Below the pieces are notes generated by a model. The model searched no databases. It worked only from the letters and a program-made list of their open reading frames with translations, and was not told the origin of the DNA. DNA of 42,633 nt from positions 1-42,633 of the forward strand of contig JANQRV010000570.1 of the NCBI GenBank assembly GCA_028284395.1. Reading direction: 5' to 3'. The position numbers and the translations under genes were made by a program. Position 1 is the stretch's first letter. Every line of letters begins with the position of its first letter. Source of the DNA: Saprospiraceae bacterium. Its GTDB lineage: Bacteria > Bacteroidota > Bacteroidia > Chitinophagales > Saprospiraceae. Of this stretch, positions 9,094 through 16,733 are shown one piece after another.

Positions 9094-9546
9094 ATGAAGA
9101 AAATAGTTTGCATTGTTCAGGAGAATATGTTTTTAAAGGCTGAAATAAGAAAGATCGAAGCCGGGTTTAAAGAAATTTACAGTCAGCATTACAGTCGGGA
9201 AAAGTTAACAGTTTTATGGAGGATCATGCCGAAAGGGTATGCCTATTCTGAACGGAAATTGTCGGAAGCAACCATCATCATGATCGAAGTAGGGGAGGAG
9301 ATAACAAAGGAAAAAAGGGAGGAATTAATGCATCTGTATTCGCAATTTCTGCTGAATAATTTTAAGATCTCTCCGCTGGATTCTGTGATCAGCGTGGCCA
9401 ATTCATCCTTCGTCAATCAATTTTTTGCTGCACAGACCAATCGGGTCCACCCGCGACATCGACGCTGGATCGGTTTGAAAATGAAAGCCGCCGCATTAAC
9501 ATCCAAGTGGACCAATGGTTATTACAAACTAAGGGTAAATATGTAG
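9094..9546 (+). CDS. Tautomerase-superfamily-like protein
   Basis: A 150-residue protein starting at the ATG at 9094; a possible earlier start in frame at 9049 adds 15 residues without a family match, so I prefer 9094. The segment LTVLWRIMPKGYAYSERKL, then a strand, then TKEKREELMHLYSQFLL and PLDSVISVANSSFVNQFF resembles the second beta-alpha-beta half of tautomerase-family proteins. I do not see the catalytic Pro at position 2, so ordinary tautomerase activity is doubtful. The C-terminus is basic (HPRHRRW, KMKAAALTSKW). It lies 38 bp upstream of a clearer tautomerase gene on the same strand, suggesting a pair. Confidence 0.55.
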   Translation: MKKIVCIVQENMFLKAEIRKIEAGFKEIYSQHYSREKLTVLWRIMPKGYAYSERKLSEATIIMIEVGEEITKEKREELMHLYSQFLLNNFKISPLDSVISVANSSFVNQFFAAQTNRVHPRHRRWIGLKMKAAALTSKWTNGYYKLRVNM

Positions 9547-9584
9547 GGAGCAATCTTACTCTTTAAATCTTAAATCGAATCATT

Positions 9585-9998
9585 ATGCCGGTATACAGTC
9601 TTACGTCACATAAACGCCTTTCAGACACCGTTAAACAGACATTGGTTAACTTGTTTACGGAGGCTCACTGTAGGATCATGGTGGCTCCTGAGCAATTTGT
9701 TCATGTATTGTTTTCCGATGGGATTCCCCTGATTGAGGATAAGGAATTGTACATCCATGCTAATGTTAGGGCCGGCAGGACAGAAGCTGCCGTAGAAAAA
9801 TTGAGGACGACTTTTACGGATCAATGCGCCCAAATCCTGCAGATTGCTGAAAACAAGATCCATATCAACTTGTTGGAAATCCAAGCCAAATGGGTGATGG
9901 AAGGTGGATTTGTCATGCCAGACCCCGGCGAGGAAGATGAGTGGATGGATATGGTCACTCGGGCCTTAGCTGAAAGAGAGGATGCTCCCGCCAAATAG
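9585..9998 (+). CDS. cis-CaaD-like tautomerase superfamily enzyme
   Basis: A 137-residue protein beginning Met-Pro, so processing would expose the catalytic N-terminal proline of the tautomerase superfamily. By recall alignment with cis-3-chloroacrylic acid dehalogenase it keeps the His of the DAH segment (H28 here, in EAHCR), the two Arg of the REGR segment (R62 and R65 in VRAGR) and the Glu before the GxFxPxPG turn (E106, in VMEGG). The catalytic Tyr103 position appears to be Asn95. The ending MPDPGEEDEWMD also matches that family. True dehalogenation is therefore uncertain; hydratase, decarboxylase or tautomerase activity on small unsaturated acids is plausible. It is probably cytoplasmic. 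Confidence 0.72.
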   Translation: MPVYSLTSHKRLSDTVKQTLVNLFTEAHCRIMVAPEQFVHVLFSDGIPLIEDKELYIHANVRAGRTEAAVEKLRTTFTDQCAQILQIAENKIHINLLEIQAKWVMEGGFVMPDPGEEDEWMDMVTRALAEREDAPAK

Positions 9999-10027
9999 AG
10001 TGAACCCGATGACATCTGTGGTCGTGA

Positions 10028-10615
10028 TCACCTGCTCAAATCAAGCCAGGCCGGTAATGCTCCAACGCCATTTTTCCGGTAGTGCTCGACCACGCCTTCC
10101 AGGACGACCGGGTCGTATTCGATCCAATCGATCTGCTTGCGAATTTGCAGGTTTTCGTCAAAGTATATCCAAATGGTAAAATCCATACCCCATTCCACAT
10201 CCACCAGTTGATCTCGATAATAAAATGGATTCAAATGTCCTCTTGCTACGGCAACACTATCATTAGCAATGAGTGTTTCCACCGTTAAATGTTCTTGCTC
10301 GGGAGTCAGTTTTCGAAAAACATCGGTTTCATTTTCCCAATCGTAAAACCGTTTGAATTGCCAAAGACTGTCCAGGTGAATTTGTAAGGTAATGTCGTCG
10401 AAGACTAGGTCTTCGCGATAGAAGGAACAGAATTTTTGCCAGTCCGCTCTTTGGGCAAAAGTAGCAAAAAAAGTTTCCGCTCTTTGAGCTACCAATTGAC
10501 TTCGAGTCTGGAGCGGAGTCTTGTTCCTTTCCTGCTGTTGACACGCCAGTTGATTACCTGCGAATGCCAGGATGAGGAGCAGCCTAAAAGTTGATTTTCT
10601 GCTTTGTATATTCAT
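10028..10615 (-). CDS. NTF2/SnoaL-like lipoprotein
   Basis: A 195-residue protein with a lipoprotein signal (NQLAC, Cys25). The mature part has the length and pattern of an NTF2/SnoaL-like cone fold: a helix pair (AETFFATFAQRADWQKFCSFY), a DLVFDD strand, then alternating strands including IANDSVAVARGHL and MDFTIWIYFDENLQIRKQIDWIEYDP. This fold is used by small enzymes and binding proteins alike, so no reaction can be named. It converges on the tautomerase gene with 29 bp between the stops, and diverges from the alpha-galactosidase-like gene. Confidence 0.65.
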   Translation of the reverse strand: MNIQSRKSTFRLLLILAFAGNQLACQQQERNKTPLQTRSQLVAQRAETFFATFAQRADWQKFCSFYREDLVFDDITLQIHLDSLWQFKRFYDWENETDVFRKLTPEQEHLTVETLIANDSVAVARGHLNPFYYRDQLVDVEWGMDFTIWIYFDENLQIRKQIDWIEYDPVVLEGVVEHYRKNGVGALPAWLDLSR

Positions 10616-10758
10616 CTTACAAAATTATAAAAACTTCTGTCGCTCGATTCGGGCAACGGTTCTCTTCATCTTTCGGTCGATGTTGTTTTTTTCGTCTCCT
10701 GTGGTGATGAAAACGGATTTTTTACCTTTATTAGGGTAAAATCAGGTAATCATTTCCC

Positions 10759-12939
10759 ATGAGTAGTAATACAACTTTACTGAGCATTCTCTTCTTTTTT
10801 ATGGGTCTTGGATCCAGTTTGTCGCAGCACCAATTGCCGGAACTTCCCGATTGGTCGAATCAGGACCGACCCGATTGGCTGCTCGACGGTGCTTCCTATC
10901 AGGCCGGTGTCTATCAGAGCGACCGACCCAATGAAATCGTCTTGGGAAACGGCCTGTTGAAAAAGACCTTTAAACTGGAACCCAACGCTGCTGCCATCGG
11001 TTTTGAAAATCTCATGACCGGTGAGACTTTGTTGCGGGGTGTAAAGCCAGAAGGAATCCTCGTCATCGACAGCACTACCTTTCCCATTGGTGGTTTAAAG
11101 GGACAAACGAATTATGCCTTTTTACGTCGTTCGGACGTCGATCAATTAACCCGAGACACTAGTAGTTTGCTCTTTACCGGTTTTGAGGTAAAGGAACCGG
11201 ATACACCGCTCACCTGGAAGAGGGTCCGGTATCATGCGGCTGGTTTAAGCTGGCCACCCAAAGGCATTCATTTGCGTCTGGACTTTCAAATACCAGAAGG
11301 GCGAGGACTGGTTTCAGTACATTACGAAATGTACGATGGTCTTCCGGTCGTTGTCAAGTGGCTGACCATTAAAAACACTGCAACGGATGCCTGGGTGTTG
11401 AATGGCTTCACCAGCGAGCTTCTGGCGGCGGTAGAGTACGGATCGGCGGTGGAGAGTCGAAAATACAATGTACGAAAACCCAATATTCATGTCGAAACCG
11501 ACTATGCTTTTGCCAGTTTCAATGTAGATGATGCCAATCATCACGTCGTTCATTGGGGCCCTGACCCCGATTACCACACCCAGGTTAATTACTTGAAACA
11601 GACCCCTTGTCTGCTAACGGTTTCTCCCGAGATCGGCCCCGAGCAGGAGATCGCTCCCGGAGAGGAGTTAAAGACTTTCCGAACTTTTATGTTGCCCTAC
11701 GATAGTTACGAAAGAGAGCGTCAAGGTCTATCGCTGCGAAGAATGTACCGAACGTTGGCGCCGTGGATAACGGAAAACCCGTTGATGATGCACGCTCGTT
11801 TTGCAGATTGGGATCGAGTCAAAAAAGCGATTGATCAATGCGCAGAGGTTGGCTTTGAAATGGTCATCCTGACATTTGGTAGTGGATTTAATATCGAAGA
11901 CGACAGCGAGGCCTACCTTTCTAAAATGAAGCAATATGCAGACTATGCTCATGCCAAAGGGATCGAAATTGGCGGATACTCTCTTTTGGCCTCAAGAAGC
12001 ATCGGACCGGAGCAGGATGTTGTTATGCCGCCGGGAGAAAAGCCCACTTTTGGCCATTCTCCTTGTATTGGCAGCGAGTGGGGAAATGCCTATTTTCAGA
12101 AGTTATACGACTTCTATCGTCAGACTGGTTTTTCCTTGTTGGAACACGATGGCTCTTATCCCGGCGACGTCTGCACTTCGGAGTCGCATCCCGGACATCG
12201 CGGATTTTCGGATTCCCGTTGGAACCAATACCAGGTCATTGCTTCCTTTTACAAATGGTGCCGGGCTCAAGGCATTTATCTCAATGTGCCGGATTACTAC
12301 TATTTAAGTGGCTCGAATAAGTGTGGTATGGGTTACCGGGAAGTCAATTGGAGTTTGCCCCGGGCACAGCAAGTCCTTCATACCCGACAAAACATCTACG
12401 ATGGCTCGTGGACAAAGACTCCCTCAATGGGGTGGATGTTCGTTCCACTGACGGAATATCACGGTGGGGGTGCGGCGGCGACCATCGAGCCCTTGGAAAA
12501 ACATCTGGACCACTACCGCCAAATGCTGGTAAGTAATCTGGGAGGAGGAGTCCAGGCCTGTTACCGGGGCCCCCGTCTTTACGACGCTCCACAAACTCGG
12601 GAAATGGTTCGGTCGGTTGTTGAATGGTTCAAAAATCACCGGGAGGTTTTGGAAGGAGATATCATTCACCTTCGGCGAGCCGACGGAAGAGATCTGGATT
12701 ATTGGCTGAACGTCAACCCGGGAGGTGTGGAAAAGGGAATGTTGATGGTATTTAATCCATTGGAGGAAAAGATAACTCGTTCCATACGGGTGCCGATCTA
12801 TTATACCGGATTGACGGAGCAAGCGGTCGTAGTCCATGAAGATGGGTCGTCGAAAGTATTGCCGCTAAGCCGTAATTATGAGTTGGAGCTGGAGCTGGAA
12901 GTGCCCGCAAAAGGATACACTTGGTACGTGATCAAATGA
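10759..12939 (+). CDS. Secreted alpha-galactosidase-like glycosidase (clan GH-D type)
   Basis: This 726-residue protein has a signal peptide (residues about 5-22). Residues about 50-320 form a beta-sandwich domain like the N-terminal part of GH36 enzymes (IVLGNGLLKKTFKL, VRYHAAGLSWPPKG). A TIM barrel follows at about 345-620, with ILTFGSGFNIEDDSEAYL, GIEIGGYSLLASR and SLLEHDGSYPGDVC; D464 in the EHDG segment sits where the clan GH-D nucleophile is expected. A C-terminal beta-sandwich closes the protein. The likely role is cleavage of alpha-galactosides or a related alpha-linked sugar outside the inner membrane. Subfamily and specificity cannot be fixed by eye. A possible -7 box TACCTTTA lies at 10723-10730, but I see no good -33 partner. 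Confidence 0.78.
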   Translation: MSSNTTLLSILFFFMGLGSSLSQHQLPELPDWSNQDRPDWLLDGASYQAGVYQSDRPNEIVLGNGLLKKTFKLEPNAAAIGFENLMTGETLLRGVKPEGILVIDSTTFPIGGLKGQTNYAFLRRSDVDQLTRDTSSLLFTGFEVKEPDTPLTWKRVRYHAAGLSWPPKGIHLRLDFQIPEGRGLVSVHYEMYDGLPVVVKWLTIKNTATDAWVLNGFTSELLAAVEYGSAVESRKYNVRKPNIHVETDYAFASFNVDDANHHVVHWGPDPDYHTQVNYLKQTPCLLTVSPEIGPEQEIAPGEELKTFRTFMLPYDSYERERQGLSLRRMYRTLAPWITENPLMMHARFADWDRVKKAIDQCAEVGFEMVILTFGSGFNIEDDSEAYLSKMKQYADYAHAKGIEIGGYSLLASRSIGPEQDVVMPPGEKPTFGHSPCIGSEWGNAYFQKLYDFYRQTGFSLLEHDGSYPGDVCTSESHPGHRGFSDSRWNQYQVIASFYKWCRAQGIYLNVPDYYYLSGSNKCGMGYREVNWSLPRAQQVLHTRQNIYDGSWTKTPSMGWMFVPLTEYHGGGAAATIEPLEKHLDHYRQMLVSNLGGGVQACYRGPRLYDAPQTREMVRSVVEWFKNHREVLEGDIIHLRRADGRDLDYWLNVNPGGVEKGMLMVFNPLEEKITRSIRVPIYYTGLTEQAVVVHEDGSSKVLPLSRNYELELELEVPAKGYTWYVIK

Positions 12940-12961
12940 TGCTGGGACGGCGCAGGGCTGC

Positions 12962-13267
12962 CTAAAATTTTTCAAAGGTGAGTTCCAGGTCGAGAGCGGG
13001 CCATTCCCGATGGGATCGCCGAGAAGGGGAAGACAGTTCAAGTTGGGAAAGAGCGGTACTGAAAGATGGGGGGATTGCCGGTTTTTTTGTGCTGGGGGAA
13101 GCACGTTCGTATTGAACGGCTACGGACCAGAAGGGTTGATCTCCCTGGTGGAAAAATTGGGTCTGAATATGGATGACTTTCTTGTTTTTGCAGAATTGGG
13201 TAACGACATCATTTGAAAAACTTTTTGATGTGTGATCGAAAGGGATGGTAAAAATCTGAATGTCCAT
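12962..13267 (-). CDS. Small orphan protein like the N-terminal domain of HRDC/DGR-associated proteins
   Basis: A 101-residue frame whose first 55 residues (MDIQIFTIPFD..., VVTQFCKNKKVIHIQTQFF, PFWSVAVQYE) match, from memory, the conserved N-terminal segment of small proteins that end in an HRDC domain and often lie beside reverse transcriptases, including diversity-generating retroelements. The HRDC part is missing: the last 45 residues are low-complexity and Ser/Pro-rich and end about 20 bp from the glycosidase stop. No reverse transcriptase or template repeat is present. It may be a short functional protein or a truncated remnant. The gene start is preceded by an A/T-rich stretch (13268-13310). 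Confidence 0.5.
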   Translation of the reverse strand: MDIQIFTIPFDHTSKSFSNDVVTQFCKNKKVIHIQTQFFHQGDQPFWSVAVQYERASPSTKKPAIPPSFSTALSQLELSSPSRRSHREWPALDLELTFEKF

Positions 13268-13365
13268 ATTTTTATTTATTGTATTATTTTATTTTGTATA
13301 TGAAAAAACTGTGCCAAAAATTCGGAAACAGCTTTACGGGACATTCCTTTACCTGGAAGTTGAGG

Positions 13366-13989
13366 TTAGTCTAATTTCCCTTCATTTTGCTTGGCCCAAA
13401 GTAACAAACTGTTGGTCTTGCCGGAAAGGCCCAGTTTTTTGCTAATGTTGCTACGGTGTTTTTCCACAGTTTTGGCTGCAATGAAGAGCATGTCTGCGAT
13501 CTGTGGTGTGGTGTGATTTTTGGCGATCAGCCGTAGGATCTTTCTTTCGGAGGGGGTCAGCTGGTCCAGATGAGGATGCCTTGGTCGATCAAATTGGAAG
13601 TACTCTTTTAATTGGGGACTAAAATATTGTCTCCCGGCAGAAACCTCCTTGACGCATTCGTGTATTTCAACAAGGGTAAACTGTTTGAAAATGTAGCCGG
13701 CTACTCCCAACTGATAGGCTTGATCGAATAGTTCTTTTTCCTGGTGCAGCGTAATGAGTATGATCCGAGTTTTGACGTGATTGGTTCGGCATTTTCTGGC
13801 TACCTCGATTCCAGACAGTTTCGGCATCCGGATATCCAAGATGGCCAGATCCGGTTCTTCCTTCAGGATCGAATTGTAGGCTTCCAATCCGTCTTTAGCA
13901 TCGATGATGTTTTGGTAGCCGACTGACTTCAGGAAGTCGTACAACCCGCGAAGTAATAGTGGGTGATCGTCGGCAATCAAGATCTTCAT
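13366..13989 (-). CDS. NarL/LuxR-type response regulator
   Basis: A 207-residue response regulator. Receiver domain at 1-120 with the acidic pocket D7-D8, phospho-acceptor D52 in LAILDIRMP, and the conserved Lys K102 in GYIFKQ. A LuxR-type helix-turn-helix lies at about 140-200 (LTPSERKILRLIAKNHTTPQIADMLF, then AAKTVEKHRSNISKKLGL). It lies 24 bp downstream of a TPR histidine kinase on the same strand and is its evident partner. It should bind DNA as a phosphorylated dimer. Target genes are not identifiable from this window. Confidence 0.94.
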   Translation of the reverse strand: MKILIADDHPLLLRGLYDFLKSVGYQNIIDAKDGLEAYNSILKEEPDLAILDIRMPKLSGIEVARKCRTNHVKTRIILITLHQEKELFDQAYQLGVAGYIFKQFTLVEIHECVKEVSAGRQYFSPQLKEYFQFDRPRHPHLDQLTPSERKILRLIAKNHTTPQIADMLFIAAKTVEKHRSNISKKLGLSGKTNSLLLWAKQNEGKLD

Positions 13990-14013
13990 AATTCTTTCCA
14001 GTTTACTAAGTAC

Positions 14014-16068
14014 TTAAACGGGGTTAATGGGAAACATGATTTTTACCAGGGTGCCACTTCCTTTTTTGGTATCGAAAAGCAACTGGCCCTTGAGTTGTTG
14101 GACCCGACTTCGCAAGGTCTTCAGGCCCAGACTACCAATCTTTTCGTACTCAGAGGTGAATTCAAATCCTCGGCCATTGTCTTGAACGACCAATAAGACT
14201 TGTTGTTGTAGTTTTTTCAATTCTACCCGACAAGCTTGCGCTCCGGAATGTTTGACTACATTGGATAATACTTCCTGGACAATTCGGTAGATGTTTACAA
14301 TTTTTGTTTTAGGGAAGAGGTTGTCGATGTATTCCAAATCGGCCGAGAAGAAGATTTCAGAATTTTGATCCAGGGTGGATATATTGGTGCGAATGGCTTC
14401 GGTAAGACCCAATTGTTCCAGTTGCAATGGATGCAAAGCTTTGGAGATGGAATTTACCTCGGCAATGGCCTGGTCGACCATTTTTTGGGCACCTTCATCT
14501 TTATTGAGGATGACCTGGTTTTTGATCAATAATAGGCTTTGTCCGAGGCCATCGTGCAGGTTTTCAGATATCCTTTTGTTCTCATTTTCCTGCTGTTCAA
14601 TCAGACGACTAGCGAAGTCCTCCTGTAATCTTTTCTCTCTTCTGGATCGGCGCCAAAAGTGAATTAAGAACATGATGCCGAATACTAACCCCGAACCAGT
14701 CATGGCGATGATCATTAACCTTTCGGTAGCGTCCCGTTCCTTTTGTATTTGCTGTATCTCGGATTTTTGCTGATGCAATATTTTTTCCTTGCGCTCGGCT
14801 TCAAAAGCGGTTTGATAATACAGCAACTGATTTTGGTTGTTTTTTTCAAAAATGGAGTCTTTCAATTCGTGATAGGCTGTCAAATGTGTCCAAGCCTTGT
14901 TGGAATCTCCCAAAACATGGTAAAACTGTGCTGCATAATCCAGTGCGTCCATTCTCATCTCATAGTCTTTCCAGTTTTCTGTCAAGTTTAACAATTGATG
15001 GAGAAATGGCAGGGCTTCCGTCCATTGTTCGGTGGCTAACATATAAGCCAGTTTTGCTTGCAGATAGGCACCTTGAGTGAGGGCAGAGCCGGTATGAAAA
15101 TCACTTTTGACTTCGGCCGAGTCAAGAAAAGATTTAGCCTCCACCAATGTTCCGGCTTTAGAGTGATAAATGACCATGGTACACCAGAGGGTAAATTGCT
15201 GTTCGTAGTTGGGCATGGAAAGCGTCGGAAAAAGTTGGAGGGCCTTTTCCAGGTGATCGAGTTGTTGCTTCGTGTTGCCCATCTTTTTGTAAGTGGTCGC
15301 GGCATTAAAAGCATTGACAAACAAGCGATGGGGGAAGTTGTGTTGTCTGGAAAGGCTATCGCTCAGGAGGTATTCGGCAATGGCTTTGTCATACAGTCCG
15401 TTCCGGCTATAAATATCGGCCAGTTCGGCCAATACTTCAATCATGTAGGTGGTGTCACCCTTGGCTTCGTATATTTGATAGGCTTTTCGACTGTTTTGGA
15501 TCGATGGCAAAAATTGACCGCTTAGGCCAAAAGCCTGTGCTTTGAACAGATACATGTCAGCAATGAAAAGGGAGTCCTTTTTGCCGAATCTTTCCAGTGC
15601 TTTGTCGTATTGTTCAATGGCCTTCTCATATTGATCGCCACTGAAGTAGATACCTCCCAAACTGGAATAGATAGCGCCTCTGCTGTAGGTTGTCTTCAAA
15701 CTATCCTCATAAGGTCTGATGGCCTCGATAAAGTCGATGGCCGTTTTCAGGTCGTTTTTATGACGGTTGTAACTATAGGCCATTCGTCCGGATGCAGATA
15801 CTGCAGCGTCATACTCTTTGAGTTCGAGGGCCAGATCAATGAATATTTCATTGTATTTTATGAAGGTATCGATGTCGATCGTGAAGACTTTCCGGGCAAA
15901 GGAATCCAGAAGCTGGAATCGTTCCATCGAGTCCGTGCTTTGCAGTACTGCGGCTTTGAGCGGATCCAATTCAGCCTGCCCGACGCCCCGTGATGGCATC
16001 AAGATCATCCATAGAAGGCCAGTAATAAGCAATAAGACTTTAGTCGAGGTATTGGAGACTTTGAACAT
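14014..16068 (-). CDS. TPR-containing sensor histidine kinase, HisKA_3 type
   Basis: A 684-residue kinase. An N-terminal signal or membrane segment (about 8-30) is followed by a long extracytoplasmic region of tetratricopeptide repeats (about 60-400; for example YSSLGGIYFSGDQYEKAIEQYDKAL). A coiled coil, a membrane helix (about 448-472) and a second coiled region lead to the HisKA_3 dimerisation helix with phospho-acceptor H505 in ENLHDGLGQ. The HATPase domain ends the protein (NVVKHSGA, then DNGRGF and GSLGLKTLRSRV). It phosphorylates the NarL-type regulator encoded just downstream. TPR sensors usually bind peptides or proteins, so the signal may be an envelope protein, but none is evident. 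Confidence 0.93.
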   Translation of the reverse strand: MFKVSNTSTKVLLLITGLLWMILMPSRGVGQAELDPLKAAVLQSTDSMERFQLLDSFARKVFTIDIDTFIKYNEIFIDLALELKEYDAAVSASGRMAYSYNRHKNDLKTAIDFIEAIRPYEDSLKTTYSRGAIYSSLGGIYFSGDQYEKAIEQYDKALERFGKKDSLFIADMYLFKAQAFGLSGQFLPSIQNSRKAYQIYEAKGDTTYMIEVLAELADIYSRNGLYDKAIAEYLLSDSLSRQHNFPHRLFVNAFNAATTYKKMGNTKQQLDHLEKALQLFPTLSMPNYEQQFTLWCTMVIYHSKAGTLVEAKSFLDSAEVKSDFHTGSALTQGAYLQAKLAYMLATEQWTEALPFLHQLLNLTENWKDYEMRMDALDYAAQFYHVLGDSNKAWTHLTAYHELKDSIFEKNNQNQLLYYQTAFEAERKEKILHQQKSEIQQIQKERDATERLMIIAMTGSGLVFGIMFLIHFWRRSRREKRLQEDFASRLIEQQENENKRISENLHDGLGQSLLLIKNQVILNKDEGAQKMVDQAIAEVNSISKALHPLQLEQLGLTEAIRTNISTLDQNSEIFFSADLEYIDNLFPKTKIVNIYRIVQEVLSNVVKHSGAQACRVELKKLQQQVLLVVQDNGRGFEFTSEYEKIGSLGLKTLRSRVQQLKGQLLFDTKKGSGTLVKIMFPINPV

Positions 16069-16318
16069 GTTTCAAAATTAAGATTTTCTCACCAGCATGG
16101 ATCAATGGTTGATTAATGGAACAAATATGGGTCGACAACCGCTAAGGGTGTCCCCTTATTTTACGGATACTGGATTATTTCGTTTGGATAAAAGCGATTT
16201 TCAAAGGGAATACGGGAATCCCCTTATGGTTTATGGCGTGATCTCTGCCTACATTTGTCATTCTACATATCAAGTAAATCTACTATCCTATTTACAACCA
16301 TCAATTTAACGATGGACA

Positions 16319-16356
16319 GCTCTTCGATCGGGGTTTAATTCTTCGATCTGAAGAGC
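16319..16356. repeat. 12-bp inverted repeat with one bulge
   Basis: GCTCTTC (16319-16325) plus GATCG (16326-16330) pairs with CGATC (16344-16348) plus GAAGAGC (16350-16356), leaving T16349 as a bulge and a 13-nt loop. It is strong enough to form in RNA or to be a protein-binding dyad. No T-run follows it. Confidence 0.6.
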
Positions 16357-16480
16357 CGGTTTAGTATCATTGACGTAATGCAGGGACTATGAACAATAAT
16401 ATCTCTCCCTAGATTCCCCTTGCCGACTAAAATATGACAGCTACTGGAGCTGGAACTCTTTATCAACAACAGGGGGTCGA

Positions 16481-16549
16481 CCGGGTCGTGTCAATCCTCG
16501 GTCTGTTCAAAGCCATCCGTAAAGGTGGCGACCCGGGACGGCCGTTTTT
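16481..16549 (+). terminator. Inverted repeat followed by a T-run, possible RNA 3' end
   Basis: CCGGGTCG (16481-16488) is perfectly complementary to CGACCCGG (16529-16536), and ACGGCCG with a T5 run (16545-16549) follows within 10 bases. The 40-nt loop is long for a simple terminator, so this may be the closing stem of a small structured RNA transcribed on the plus strand. There is no plus-strand gene upstream for it to serve. Confidence 0.3.
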
Positions 16550-16668
16550 AATGAATGAGTTAATCTAAATGAATATCTGCTTCAGTTTTGGGCACAGCAG
16601 CGAGTTTCGCCAGTGCCGAATAGGACCCATTTTCAGATACAAGATTAGGATCTAGGTGTAGGGGTGAT

Positions 16669-16696
16669 CCGGCCGACTTTGAGGATGGTCGGCCGG
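16669..16696. repeat. Perfect 9-bp hairpin downstream of the alpha/beta hydrolase gene
   Basis: CCGGCCGAC (16669-16677) and GTCGGCCGG (16688-16696) form a perfect GC-rich stem with a 10-nt loop, 38 bp past the stop of the minus-strand hydrolase gene. It could help end that transcript, though no clear T-run follows on either strand. Confidence 0.55.
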
Positions 16697-16733
16697 TATC
16701 GCTCCGATATTTGATTGTTTTAATATGGAGCTT

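Larger units (their letters stand above)
16069..16733. other. Gene-poor region rich in inverted repeats
   Basis: About 665 bp between the kinase start and the alpha/beta hydrolase stop. The only frame of note (16097-16309, 70 codons) has no ribosome binding site or family match. The stretch contains several inverted repeats: AAGGG-TGTC-CCCTT at 16144-16157, AAGGG...CCCTT at 16204-16225, and the three listed separately. It may hold a structured RNA, a degraded mobile element or only terminators. I cannot assign it to a known RNA family. Confidence 0.4.

Noticed and set aside
12940..13270. Possible diversity-generating retroelement
   Set aside because: Only one accessory-like protein is seen; no reverse transcriptase, template repeat or variable target gene is visible.
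15058..15525. A 155-codon plus-strand frame
   Set aside because: It lies antisense inside the TPR kinase gene, whose reading frame is well supported by TPR, HisKA_3 and ATPase motifs.
16097..16309. A 70-codon plus-strand frame in the gene-poor interval
   Set aside because: No ribosome binding site, no family resemblance and a composition like translated non-coding DNA; the hairpins within it argue against coding.
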